A stretch of DNA of 64,000 nt. Origin: Umezawaea sp049997955. GTDB taxonomy: Bacteria; Actinomycetota; Actinomycetes; Mycobacteriales; Pseudonocardiaceae. Shown in pieces: positions 44,475-54,288 of the stretch. The notes beneath the pieces were generated by a model. It made no database searches and was not told the origin of the DNA. It saw only the letters and a program-made list of their open reading frames with translations. The stretch's first letter is position 1, and the number at the start of each line of letters is the position of its first letter. A program made the translations under genes and the position numbers. The stretch lies in the NCBI GenBank assembly GCA_049997955.1, contig JAEBDY010000014.1:62001-126000 (forward strand), in the 5' to 3' direction.

Positions 44475-44671
44475 AGTCAACGACCGGATGGCCCGCCCAG
44501 CCTGACCAATCAACTGCCAGCTAGCGGGACCATGTATCGACCGGGATTCTCGTGCTCGACGTGTGGGTGCTCAATGAGGACTGCCGTGACGAGAACCTCA
44601 TCTCCCACCCACGCTCGTTGTCTTAGCCGCCCAACGCCATCGATCACGACATGGCGTTGGGCGGCCACGAC

Positions 44672-44749
44672 ACTGAGCGCGACCTGCAACACCGATCGGT
44701 CACCCCGCCGGCACAGTTCCACGATCTCGGCTTTGAACTCCGGTGAACA
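44672..44749 (-). pseudogene. IS3-family orfA scrap
   Basis: Twenty-odd codons read 'SPEFKAEIVELCRRGDRSVL', the helix-turn-helix start of IS3-family orfA proteins. Nothing else of the element remains in this intergenic space. Confidence 0.6.
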
Positions 44750-45040
44750 ACCGGCGAGGCCGTCACTTCTTGCTGCCCATGGACTCCACGCCCAGCTGAA
44801 CGGTTCAGTCTTCGGGGTGAAGCAAGCTCGAACCCTCAATCAAGAGCTTGATGACTGCGAGCCATTCGCTACACCGTCCTAACCGGACACAGTCACTGCG
44901 CACATAAACCACAACGACACCCCCGCAGTATCGAGGCGCAAACCTGTACACGCGGGTCCGCGACACACTTCTCGCACCTCCTGAGTTCGAGAGTCCGTGT
45001 CCGACGGTCACCGCATGTCGCCCTTGATTGGCGTCAGGTA

Positions 45041-48000
45041 TCAGGTTGGTGTGATCGCGGTCCAGCAGAGCAGGTGGATATCGTCACGGTCGATCACCGG
45101 GAGCAGCGGGGGCGGTGGGGGCGGGGTGAGTCCGTGATGCTTCGCTAGGTCCGCTAGATCTTGGACCTTGTCCGCATCAGTGCGGTTTGCAGCAATGAGG
45201 ACGTGTCGAATGTCCTGCTGCACGCGGAGGGTGTACGGAGCGTTGAGGCGGGCAGCGAGAGTATCCTGGCTGTCGCCGAGGAACACGCCATGCTGGCGGA
45301 CAAGTGCGGCGGCATCACGCATGACTTTTGGCACTTGAGGGGCCAGGTTGGCCGGGTCGGTCTGGAGCATCCACCTGCCGTGTATGTGCTGCTGCGCCGC
45401 AGCCCACGCGTCGAAGGCTGCAGAGTACATCTTCTCGGGCAGGACCGCGGAGGTGTCGTCCTTTTGCGGGTCGGCGTGGGCGAGGCAGGCAAGGGTGTCA
45501 TCGACAATCAGCGGTTCACCGTTCGGGCCGCTGGCCTGCAGGGTCAGATCGGCATTGAGGGGAACATAGCGGTACCAAGGCTTAGGGTGGTCGCCAATGC
45601 GGGCGCAGAAGACGAAGCCGGGGTCGGCTCCGGGGCGTTGGAAGCCGGTGCCAGCGCCCCAGGGCAGGCCGAGGACGCGGTCCTTGGTGGTGCTGGTGCG
45701 GAAGGCGTTGGCCAGGCGGCGCCGATACTCCTCGCCGGAGAGGGCGGCGTTGCCTTTGTCGTCGAATAGGGCGGCTTCCTGACGGCGGATCTGTTCGATT
45801 CGTTCGCGAGTCTCGGCGATGTTGCGTTCGACCGGATCAATGCCGGGCAGGACCTTGCCGACGCCCACGGAGGCGGCAGCCTGCTTTAGCTTGCGCTCAA
45901 GGCGTTCTTCCAAGCGGAGGATTTTGTCGAGGTCTTTGTCGGGAAAGAACGTGCGCATGTAGATGACTGAGTGCGGGGAGCCGATTCGGTCGATGCGGCC
46001 GTGTCGCTGCACGAGCCGCATCGGGTTCCAGGGCAGGTCATAGTTGATCATGTGTCGAGCCTGCTGGAGGTTGACACCTTCGGCGAGCACGTCGGTGGTC
46101 ACGATCAAGTCGTAGATGTCGTCCTCGGTGCCAGTGCCAGCGGTCTGCGGGGCGAATCCGATAATAGCTGCGGAGCGGTTGGCCTTGTCCGGGCCAGAGA
46201 TGGTGACCATTCGGTTGCGGTAGGCAGTCAGCCGTGGGTCGGTGGTTATCGCGTTACGCAGGGCACCATCAAGGTAGCTGGCGGTATCGGCGAAGTAGGT
46301 GAAGATCAGTACTTTTCGCTTATTGCGGGTGTCCTGTTCGCCAATTCCCTCATCGGCCGCCTCTCCAGCGATGTCGGCCAATTCTTCAACGAGGGCCTCG
46401 ACCTTCGGGTCGGTGTCTGCGTGCAGGGCGCCGACCCGGATGCGGAAGGTCTCCAGCAGGTCCCGGTCCGCCTGCACGGTTGCGGTCAACGCATTCACGT
46501 CGTAGTCAGCAGCGCTGGCGATGCCGTCGGTGTCATCCACCGACTCCAGCCACTCCTCGACGTCAACTGTTGAGAACACAGCCCACTCCCGCAGGGCATC
46601 CCCGGTGAGGACCAAGCCGTTCTTGAGAGCGTCGAGGAAGCGGTCGTGCGAGAGGATCATCTTGATAAGGGTCTGCTCGAAGGCGTGGGAGGAGGACTCG
46701 AACCGTTTGAGCAGATTCGAACGCAACAGCCCGGCGTTCTGTGCCTCGTACTGCTCGGTCTGTCCACCCCGGCGGAAGCGGGAGGGGACATAGCGGGCCA
46801 TGGTGAGGACCTCGCCAGGCTCGTCCAGGATGACGCCGGCCGCCAGGGTGTCGGCGAGTGTCTCCTCCGCGACCTCAGCGCCGAGCGCGACGGCCAGGTC
46901 GTCAAATACTCCGGGCAGGGCTTTGTCGAAATCGTAATCGACCCGCACGACCCGGCAGGTGGGGAATTGGATCTGCTGTGTGACACCGTTGATGACGACA
47001 GTGTCATTGACGTAGTGGTTCTTTACGAAGCGGCGGGTGCGGCGGACGGCTATCTCGTCCAGCACGTCGAACAGATGCTCCGGAGAAAGATCGTCGGAAT
47101 TCATCGCGATGGCGCGCTGAAAGTAGGCGCGTAGACTGGGGATGCCGACATCACCGAAGGCGGCATCGTTCGGAGTGAAATAGGCGATGAGGTTATACAG
47201 GTCCTCCAGACTGTTGTTCACCGGGGTTGCGGTGAGTAACACCAGGTCCTTGGGGACCGGTCCGGACAACACCTGGCGCAGCGCGTCAGCACGCTTGGTC
47301 TTGTTGTTGCGCAGGGCATGGGCTTCGTCCACCACGACCATGGCGTACTCGTCGAGAGCCTGCAGGCGGGCGGTGCGGGAGCCAGCATCCTCTACGTCGG
47401 CAACTAGTTCCTCGTAGGAGAGCACCTCCGCCCGCAGATTCTTCTCCCGCAAGAACGGCCTCCAAGTTGAATCCCGCAAAGTCGCCGGGGCGATGATCAA
47501 CACCTTCTGGCGGCGGTCGAAGATTGCCTCGTGCATGAGTTCGCCAGCCACGAACGTCTTTCCGAGACCGACCTCGTCGGCAATAAGCACCCCTTTGCGG
47601 CGGGCGAGGATGCGGCGAGCACGCCACACCCCGTCTGCCTGGAACGCGGTCAGCCCGAGCCTGGAGTTGACCGCGGTGTCCTCGTCCAGGTCCGCGCCGT
47701 ACAGCTCGAATAGCATACGCAGGAATACGTCCCACGGCTGGTGCGGCAACCAGCGCGCTTCGTACAGCGCCGCCAGGTCATAGGGAATGGCCGCGTCCCA
47801 CTGCTCGTAGAACCAGCTAATGACTTGCTGCACCGTGCTGGGCTGGTATTGGCCGAGGTTGAGTTCCCTATTCTTGGCCAGCCCGGCGTAAGTGAAGTTG
47901 GAGGACCCAGCGATCACACCGGGGACACCAGTCGCAACAATGAACGCCTTACCGTGTAGAAATCCAGCCTCGTAGCGCTTAACCTCCACGGCCGGATTGT

Positions 48001-48418
48001 TTCGCAGCCACATCACGAGGCGGCGCGCTTGCGTATCGGCCTCGCGGGTAAACCCCAGCAGATCGCGGTCCTCCTCCATCGCGCGACGATGCCCCTGCAG
48101 GGCGCGGGCGACTTCCGGGGATGGGCCACGGCGACGTCGGCGAGGGGCTGCTTCGGCCAGCGCCCGCACACGTGGCTGGTCCTCGGCTTTTAAGGGTTCC
48201 GCGCCGAGTAGCAGGCGTACTGATCCCGCCTTCTCCAACTCCTCCGCGAGGAGGTTGAACCCGCCGGGATTGAAGTAGGCGGTCGCAATCGCCAGGTCCG
48301 GTGGAGTGATCAGCCGCGTTCGCAAGCCCTTCAGGAGGGTGTTGATCGCGTCCGCAACCCGCTCCGTGCTGCTGCGGTTGGTCGCGAACTCCGGCTGGTA
48401 GCCGCCATCGCCAGTCAT
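45041..48418 (-). CDS. PLD-domain SNF2-type helicase of a methylase-linked defence pair
   Basis: 1125 residues from ATG 48418. The N-terminal phospholipase-D/HKD nuclease-like domain has 'GFLHGKAFIVATGV' and 'VIAGSSNFTYAGLAKNREL' (H-x-K then G-S-x-N). SNF2/SF2 motor: 'GVLIADEVGLGKTFVAGEL' (Walker A) near 285, 'AMVVDEAHALRNNKTKRADA', 'LLTATPVNNSLEDLYNLIAY', and in lobe 2 'QARHMINYDLPWNPMRLVQR' followed by 'HGRIDRIG'. Its start overlaps the stop of the methylase gene by four bases. A DNA translocase with an HKD nuclease alongside a giant methylase indicates a restriction-like or phage-exclusion pair. It resembles individual DISARM or BREX parts but lacks their other genes. Confidence 0.82.
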   Translation of the reverse strand: MTGDGGYQPEFATNRSSTERVADAINTLLKGLRTRLITPPDLAIATAYFNPGGFNLLAEELEKAGSVRLLLGAEPLKAEDQPRVRALAEAAPRRRRRGPSPEVARALQGHRRAMEEDRDLLGFTREADTQARRLVMWLRNNPAVEVKRYEAGFLHGKAFIVATGVPGVIAGSSNFTYAGLAKNRELNLGQYQPSTVQQVISWFYEQWDAAIPYDLAALYEARWLPHQPWDVFLRMLFELYGADLDEDTAVNSRLGLTAFQADGVWRARRILARRKGVLIADEVGLGKTFVAGELMHEAIFDRRQKVLIIAPATLRDSTWRPFLREKNLRAEVLSYEELVADVEDAGSRTARLQALDEYAMVVVDEAHALRNNKTKRADALRQVLSGPVPKDLVLLTATPVNNSLEDLYNLIAYFTPNDAAFGDVGIPSLRAYFQRAIAMNSDDLSPEHLFDVLDEIAVRRTRRFVKNHYVNDTVVINGVTQQIQFPTCRVVRVDYDFDKALPGVFDDLAVALGAEVAEETLADTLAAGVILDEPGEVLTMARYVPSRFRRGGQTEQYEAQNAGLLRSNLLKRFESSSHAFEQTLIKMILSHDRFLDALKNGLVLTGDALREWAVFSTVDVEEWLESVDDTDGIASAADYDVNALTATVQADRDLLETFRIRVGALHADTDPKVEALVEELADIAGEAADEGIGEQDTRNKRKVLIFTYFADTASYLDGALRNAITTDPRLTAYRNRMVTISGPDKANRSAAIIGFAPQTAGTGTEDDIYDLIVTTDVLAEGVNLQQARHMINYDLPWNPMRLVQRHGRIDRIGSPHSVIYMRTFFPDKDLDKILRLEERLERKLKQAAASVGVGKVLPGIDPVERNIAETRERIEQIRRQEAALFDDKGNAALSGEEYRRRLANAFRTSTTKDRVLGLPWGAGTGFQRPGADPGFVFCARIGDHPKPWYRYVPLNADLTLQASGPNGEPLIVDDTLACLAHADPQKDDTSAVLPEKMYSAAFDAWAAAQQHIHGRWMLQTDPANLAPQVPKVMRDAAALVRQHGVFLGDSQDTLAARLNAPYTLRVQQDIRHVLIAANRTDADKVQDLADLAKHHGLTPPPPPPLLPVIDRDDIHLLCWTAITPT

Positions 48419-51400
48419 GCCACTGCTCTCTGGTTACTGAGGTAATGACGGATGAGTTCGCGTTGCTGATGGGGGAGGGCATCCGACTTGTCCTCGAAGT
48501 CGAGGAACATGGTCTCCGCCTGGCCAGCCGACAGCCCGAGCCCCTGCAGGGATAGCGCGTCGATTCGGGCACGGAGATCGACCGCGTTGCTGATGGGGGT
48601 ACCGGAGGGCAGTTGACGTCCTCCGGCGAGGTCGGTGCACCCGTTGGCACGCAGTAGCGTCGCAACATGCTCTGCGACTGTGTCCCGCTCTTCCGCGGTC
48701 CAAGCTGGCAGCGGCATCCCGTCAATAATCCGTTTGCCCAGGTGCCGGTCAACGAATCGGCGGGCCCACCAGTCTGCTGGGACACTGTTCAGGTAGCCCA
48801 GCAACGCCAGGATGTCACGCACCGGGGTATCTGCAGGCATACGGACGCCGTGGGCATATCCCTTGCTGTAGAGCCAACCTGTTTCGGGCAGAGCGGTGGC
48901 GATCAGTGTGCGGCTGTCGTCATTCCTGCTTGGGAAACGAAAGACGAGCGGTGGATGCGTCTCGTCGAGGATTACTCGCCCCTCTCGGATTCCGACACCG
49001 CTCCGTGCTGAAGCCAGTTCAGCAGGTCGTGGAACATGCTTCCCTTCAGGGTCATCGGTGAGGTGGTAGGCGTCGACATGCCTGGTCATCGTGACCCGCC
49101 AGGCACCGTGACCAGCATGCTCTGTGGAATGGCTCTTGTGTTTGCCGCTGCCGGAAAAGTCCCAACGGGTGCTGTCGGCTGTTCCTGTGACCCACCCGTT
49201 TCCGCTCCCCAGGTGTGGGTGAGCGGCCATTGCAGTGAAGATCATCGGATCGTCAGCCTGCTCGAACCAGGGCACATTCAGCCCATCGCTGAGGGCAGTG
49301 AGGTCGGCGATAGACAGATCCAGGCCAGTGCGGCGCTGTTCCTCCTGGAAGCGTTCCAATGAGTCGGCAGCGGCGTGGACCGTGCAGCCTTCGCCAAGAG
49401 TGAGCGTGACCAGACAGACTGTCATACTTGCATGTACATCGTTGAAGAGCCACTCGGCACGGTTTCGAAGTGGGAAAGCAAGAAGGTGATGGTCTCTAAT
49501 CATGTGCTCGCGGATCGGCCCCCAGCCTCCGAGCATCAACAGTGCCTGGGGCAGGACGACGCCCATTGATCCGCCTGAGCGGACAAGCCGCATGTTGCGC
49601 TCCGCGAAGATCTTTGCGAAGTCGTAATGCTGCGACTTCTGCCACTGGTACCCCTTTGCGAGGAACTCCTTGAGTCCTTCACGAAAGGCGCGCTCGTTAT
49701 CTTCCGCTGCAGCTTCATGGGGACGTGTTTCCCGTAGCCAGGTAATGCGGTCGTCGCGTTTCTTGCCTTTCAGGGCACGCAGACCGGGGTCACGGATAAC
49801 CCAGAACTGATGCGGCTCATGGCGAATCTTCTCCCATGGAGGATTGCCCAGGAGCACGTCGAATCCAGGATTGGCACGAAGAAAGACCTCGGGGAACCGG
49901 TAAGGCAGGTGCGCAATCTGGAACTTTTCCACAGCCTCCTGGACCACAAGGCTGTTTCCGTCCTTGATGGCCTGCTCAGGGCTAGCAGGGAGCCCGACAA
50001 CGCCCAATCGAACACCGATTGCCACGTCGAATAGAGCTTTGGCATCGGCGGCTTCGACCATCGCCTCGGCATGGGCGCGGGCTGCCTCATGGACCTCCTG
50101 CTTGGTTGCCTCGGCAGTACGGGCAACCCGGAGGAGACGATCTCTTGCACCCATGAGTGCGGACTCGATCTGTTCGGCGAAGAAACTGTACTGTTCGTTG
50201 ACTCGCCGGGGTTCGAGGATGTCGAGGACCTCGTCGACCGAACCGATGCCGGTCAGGCTGCTCCCTTCCACGAGACCGTGCGCCAGAGAGCTCATAGGCA
50301 GACCAGGTACGAACGTGTGGATCCAGATGGCCAATCGTGCCAATTCGACGGCCATCAGATTGAGGTCAAGGCCATAGATGCAGCGACGAGCAATCTGTCG
50401 GCGTAGCAGGGCGGAGGGCTCGATCTCAACCTCTGGCGCAGTGGCAACCAACTCGCCACGTGCTGTATCGGCGAGGCGGTGCAACTCGTCACTGATCGCC
50501 GTAATTGGGTTGGTGGTGAGGAAGGCGGCGAAGCGATTCTCGATTCGGTCGATAGCGGCGACCAGGAAGTGGCCGCTGCCCATCGCCAGATCGGCGACGC
50601 GGAAGTCAAAAAACACTTCTGCTGCTGCTGCTTGGTCCCCGGCGTCAAGGAGTGCCTTGACTTTGGCCAGGTGTCCGGTGAGTGCTGGTTCCAGAGCGGT
50701 GTCGAGCAGGTGCTCGACACCGAATGCCTTGGTGAAGAAAGAGCCGGTTGCTTTACGGGCCCCGGAAGCGTTGTGGAAGTAGACCTGACCCGCAGCCACA
50801 GCAACCTTATCGTTGTCCTTGGCCGGCAAATACACACCGGTCTTGGCGTCCACGGTGAGGTCACTCGGCGCGATAGACAAGGACGACTCTAGCAGCCCCT
50901 CGTAAATCGTGCCGAATTCGCGGACGGACAAGCTGCGGAAGTCCACCGGGCCGACCGTGCCGTCCTCGCCGGTGTCGACGAGAAGAAGGCGCAGAGCGGG
51001 TCCGATCTCGGCGTTGGTCAGCCGCATCTCAGCGATGGCCTTGCCGGTAGGATGATCACCACTTGAGGCGAACAGGCCACCGTTGTAAGCAGGGACATCC
51101 CATTCGCGGTTGCCGTCGTCGACGGCACGCCAGACCGCGAGCAAGTCTTCCCAGCGGTCGGTGGCAGCCTGACCAAATTCCTGGTTGAGGTTCTCGGCGA
51201 ACTCCCGTGCCAGGGTCTTGAGCGCCTTTCGGGTGTAACGAGGGTTGCGCTGGTATGGCAGCAGGCCACGATCTTCCGCATACGCTACGAACAGGAGCCG
51301 GAACAAAATGATCAGGGTGCGGTGGTAAGCCTCGGCCAGGTCGGCCGCACTGGTGGCCTGCATCTGGTTGGCGATCGCGACGGCCAGGTCCGGCACGACG

Positions 51401-52395
51401 TCACCGTAAACGCGTTCCCGCAGTCGTCTCCCCAGCCCGGCGGCGTGGTCGACGGAGGCGGCCAATATCTGGGAGGAGCTGCCATTTTCCGCTAGAGCGT
51501 CGGCAGAAAATACCAGGGGAAGGTAGGCCGCAGCGTCCTCGCGGAGCAGCGCCAGATCGATCTCGATGAACGTCTCGGTCTGCCCCTTGCTGCCGACCCC
51601 GATCTCCGGGCGGGATGGGTAAAGCCGGATCTGGGTAGCGCGGGTGACCAGCAGCCACGGCAGGCCTAGCTGTTGGGCGATAGTCAGGCCTTGAGTGACC
51701 GGGGAGGTCGCGCTGAAGCGAGCGGTGGGCCGGTCGAACATTTCTAGGTCGTCGAGTAGAACAGCCACGGCCCGATGGGTGCTGCCGGCGGAGAGGATAA
51801 CTGCGGTGGACCCGTGCGAATTAGCGGAGTAGCCCAGTGCGCGGATCAACTCAGCGCCGCGCTTGCGCAGCAGCTTCATGCCCTTGGCCTGTTCGGTCAA
51901 CCAGTCCGCTCGAGCCGGCACTCCGTTGCGCAGTTCGTGAGAGGCGAACAGGCCGGAGTTGGTCATCCCGGCGACCAGTTGATCCTTCTGCCCGACCAAC
52001 AGCCGGTGCAGGATCCGTTCGGCGTTCGCCGGATCGGGAGCGCTCAGAGCTGCTGCGCAGATGCGCTCTGCTTGACCCAGGTCCAGGTCGGCCAAGACTG
52101 CCGGATCGTCCTTGGTACCGCAAACGGCCGCCTTCCACGTTCCGTTGGCCTGGTACCCGACGACCAGGACGACCGGGGCCGCGCGGCGGCCCCACCGCAG
52201 GCTCCACAGACGGCGAACCTCTTCTGCCTTGGGTCGGGAAGCAGCACGAGCAATGGCGACCTCCAGGGCGTCGGTCCCGTCCGCGATGAGTACCTGTTCC
52301 GTGGACAGCCCGGCTGGTGCCCCTGAAGGTTTCGGCCAAGGGATCTCACGGACATCGGCATCCCCCAGGAAGGTGTCCATGGTCACGTCACTCAA
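48415..52395 (-). CDS. Large Eco57I-like DNA adenine methyltransferase
   Basis: 1326 residues from TTG 52395 (GGGGA upstream; GTG 52386 and ATG 52380 are alternatives). The N-terminal 500 residues contain a region seen in type IIG/ISP-like proteins ('LTIAQQLGLPWLLVTRATQI'). The SAM-binding motif I is 'VADLAMGSGHFLVAAID' near residue 600 and the catalytic motif IV 'FDVLLGNPPWEKIRHE' near 850, in the order of gamma-class N6-adenine methylases. The C-terminus ('LGYLNSVPADWWARRFVDRH') resembles target-recognition regions. It presumably marks host DNA, or senses unmethylated DNA, for the coupled PLD-SNF2 helicase. No separate restriction endonuclease is nearby. Confidence 0.83.
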   Translation of the reverse strand: MSDVTMDTFLGDADVREIPWPKPSGAPAGLSTEQVLIADGTDALEVAIARAASRPKAEEVRRLWSLRWGRRAAPVVLVVGYQANGTWKAAVCGTKDDPAVLADLDLGQAERICAAALSAPDPANAERILHRLLVGQKDQLVAGMTNSGLFASHELRNGVPARADWLTEQAKGMKLLRKRGAELIRALGYSANSHGSTAVILSAGSTHRAVAVLLDDLEMFDRPTARFSATSPVTQGLTIAQQLGLPWLLVTRATQIRLYPSRPEIGVGSKGQTETFIEIDLALLREDAAAYLPLVFSADALAENGSSSQILAASVDHAAGLGRRLRERVYGDVVPDLAVAIANQMQATSAADLAEAYHRTLIILFRLLFVAYAEDRGLLPYQRNPRYTRKALKTLAREFAENLNQEFGQAATDRWEDLLAVWRAVDDGNREWDVPAYNGGLFASSGDHPTGKAIAEMRLTNAEIGPALRLLLVDTGEDGTVGPVDFRSLSVREFGTIYEGLLESSLSIAPSDLTVDAKTGVYLPAKDNDKVAVAAGQVYFHNASGARKATGSFFTKAFGVEHLLDTALEPALTGHLAKVKALLDAGDQAAAAEVFFDFRVADLAMGSGHFLVAAIDRIENRFAAFLTTNPITAISDELHRLADTARGELVATAPEVEIEPSALLRRQIARRCIYGLDLNLMAVELARLAIWIHTFVPGLPMSSLAHGLVEGSSLTGIGSVDEVLDILEPRRVNEQYSFFAEQIESALMGARDRLLRVARTAEATKQEVHEAARAHAEAMVEAADAKALFDVAIGVRLGVVGLPASPEQAIKDGNSLVVQEAVEKFQIAHLPYRFPEVFLRANPGFDVLLGNPPWEKIRHEPHQFWVIRDPGLRALKGKKRDDRITWLRETRPHEAAAEDNERAFREGLKEFLAKGYQWQKSQHYDFAKIFAERNMRLVRSGGSMGVVLPQALLMLGGWGPIREHMIRDHHLLAFPLRNRAEWLFNDVHASMTVCLVTLTLGEGCTVHAAADSLERFQEEQRRTGLDLSIADLTALSDGLNVPWFEQADDPMIFTAMAAHPHLGSGNGWVTGTADSTRWDFSGSGKHKSHSTEHAGHGAWRVTMTRHVDAYHLTDDPEGKHVPRPAELASARSGVGIREGRVILDETHPPLVFRFPSRNDDSRTLIATALPETGWLYSKGYAHGVRMPADTPVRDILALLGYLNSVPADWWARRFVDRHLGKRIIDGMPLPAWTAEERDTVAEHVATLLRANGCTDLAGGRQLPSGTPISNAVDLRARIDALSLQGLGLSAGQAETMFLDFEDKSDALPHQQRELIRHYLSNQRAVA

Positions 52396-52484
52396 CGCCG
52401 TCCCCGCATTCCCTCAACCGCCAGCTCGTCCTCGTATACTGCTCCACCTTATGCGCGACAGAGAACGGCCCCTGGTCGACCCGA

Positions 52485-52867
52485 CCAGAGGACGAACTCG
52501 TGCACATCCGTGAGCCGCCGTTGCCGCTTCTCCGCAATCTGCGGTTCGAACGTGCTCTCCCGATCCCGCGTCACGCTGATCTCAACCTCGCCCGCGCGGC
52601 ATCCGAGATGACTGTCTTCGACCTGGTGCCATTCCACACATTCGTTGACCCGGTCTTCTCGTCGCCGATGTGCTCGGTCATCTTCTCATTGAGCGCGGTT
52701 TCCAGCACGTTCTTCGTGAAGAATTTCAGCAGACCGTCCGGGCCGGTCAACGCCAGCCTTCTGGCTTTGGCCTCAGCCGCCATCGCCGCCGCGACAGCCT
52801 GCGCTGGCGACAGCTCCCGCGCCGACTTCGCACCCTTGCGTGGACTCCCAAGGTTCGATGTCATCAC
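52485..52867 (-). pseudogene. IS256-family transposase, N-terminal frameshifted remnant
   Basis: Two minus-strand frames give 'GPDGLLKFFTKNVLETALNE' with 'MTEHIGDEKTG', then, after a frameshift, 'STFEPQIAEKRQRRLTDVHE'. Together these are the first 130 residues of an IS256-type mutator transposase. The DDE core is missing. It lies 90 bases upstream of the methylase gene and may have cut off or replaced its promoter region. Confidence 0.8.
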
Positions 52868-53148
52868 TCTCAGCGCCCATCCCGCCGGATCTCAGCCCGG
52901 CGTGTCGGCCAGAAACACCGATCCCCGACAACTACTCCACCGAACAGCTCGGGAGGGACTTCGGCGTGTCCAATGCCTCGTGACAGCCGTTGAAGCATGG
53001 GACGACAGATTCCAAGCCGTAGGGAAACCGGCCGCGAAGCAGCGTCTACCGCTATGCCGGGCGTTGTCGGCAACGAAGCCTACCTACCATGCGTCGATGA
53101 GTTCGTCAGCAGCAGGCGGAGCGGTCCTTGCCTTCGAAGGGGGTGGCT

Positions 53149-54198
53149 GTGGGCATCGAGCAGATGAACCCGTATGAGCGTGCGGCGTGGGAGGACATCC
53201 AGCGCTGGCGCGAGGAGCGGCTGGTGGCCAACGAGCGCCACGTGTTGCCGCAGAGCGTTCGTGGTCGCCTGGTGAAGGGGCGCGAGATCACCAAGAAGCG
53301 ATTAGGGCAAGTGCCCGGCGCGGAACAGATGGCCTCAATTGTCCACAACTCGGTCGACGGATTGCTGAACTTGGTGAATAAGGCCAGCGAAGCGACGCTT
53401 CGGCGCAAGGCGGTCGTCACGGCCTATGTCAAGCGCGGGCACGCTGTCGGCGACCTGAGCGACATCCTCAAACTCGACCTGCGCGACATCGACAAGGTCA
53501 AGCCTCGCCTGGGTCTGGGCTACACGACCTTCAGCACGATCGAAGGCGCAAGCGCCGGCCTGGCGGTCTCCGGCGGCGAGTTGCTCGCGACAGCCGGCGG
53601 CATCTTCGGCGCGGGCGCCGGCGCAGCGCCCGGTGCGGGCACGATCGCCGCGGCCATGGCGGCCGACGCCGTGCTCTTGCTGGGTGCGATGACGAGGGCG
53701 ATCGCCCACACCGCCGCGTACTACGGCTACGACACCGAGTTGCCGCAGGAGAGGGTCTTCGCGCTCGGTGTTCTCAACTTCGGGATGGCCCAGCAGACCG
53801 GCAAGAGTATCGCCTACGTCCAGTTGAACAAGATCGTGAACGACCTTGCCCGCAGGGCGACGTGGGCGCAGCTGAACAAGAACGGCATCACGCGGATCGT
53901 CAAAGCGTTCTACGAGCGATTTGCACTGCGGCTGACGAAGCAGAAGCTCGGACAGGCCGTGCCAGTCGTAGGCATCGCGATCGGCGCCGGACTCAACGCG
54001 CGGCTGCTATCCAATCTAACCAGAGACGCCGAGAACCTCTACCGCGAGCGGTTCCTGCGCGAGAAGCACAACCTGAAGACGGTCGATGTCACCATGACCA
54101 TAAAGGATGCCAACCTCGACCTACTGGACGATACGGTTCGCATCGCGGAGATTATCGAGGAGAGGATCTCTGACGAGCAGCACATCTCGACAAGCTGA
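53149..54198 (+). CDS. EcsC-family protein
   Basis: 349 residues from GTG 53149, with AAGGGGG about five bases upstream; TTG 53128 and ATG 53164 are alternatives. The EcsC pattern is visible: 'ATLRRKAVVTAYVKRGHAVG' and 'LSDILKLDLRDIDKVKPRLG', a glycine/alanine-rich segment 'GIFGAGAGAAPGAGTIAAAM' that may insert in or touch the membrane, then 'ERVFALGVLNFGMAQQTGKS' and 'RLTKQKLGQAVPVVGIAIGA'. The molecular role of EcsC domains is unclear. It is a single gene at the right edge of the defence island, flanked by IS256 and IS5 debris. Confidence 0.75.
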   Translation: MGIEQMNPYERAAWEDIQRWREERLVANERHVLPQSVRGRLVKGREITKKRLGQVPGAEQMASIVHNSVDGLLNLVNKASEATLRRKAVVTAYVKRGHAVGDLSDILKLDLRDIDKVKPRLGLGYTTFSTIEGASAGLAVSGGELLATAGGIFGAGAGAAPGAGTIAAAMAADAVLLLGAMTRAIAHTAAYYGYDTELPQERVFALGVLNFGMAQQTGKSIAYVQLNKIVNDLARRATWAQLNKNGITRIVKAFYERFALRLTKQKLGQAVPVVGIAIGAGLNARLLSNLTRDAENLYRERFLREKHNLKTVDVTMTIKDANLDLLDDTVRIAEIIEERISDEQHISTS

Positions 54199-54288
54199 CT
54201 GACGGCTGACCCGGATTGAATACGTCAGCACAGACCTGCACACTGGTCGCGTCACGTCAGACGGAACATCGTCGTGGCGATTGAGACG

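Larger units (their letters stand above)
44410..45040. other. Convergent intergenic region with transposase debris
   Basis: Between the PIWI-RE operon and the leftward methylase/helicase operon. Apart from the IS3 scrap at 44672-44749 no gene is supported. An inverted arrangement around 44430-44475 (AACGCAGTCGCAG...CTGCGACCGCGTT) just after the pPIWI-RE gene forms a strong hairpin and probably terminates that operon. Confidence 0.5.

Noticed and set aside
45041..52395. Assignment to class 1 DISARM or to BREX.
   Set aside because: No DrmA, DrmB, separate DrmC, PglZ or BrxC-like gene is present in the flanking 10 kb, so only a generic description is justified.
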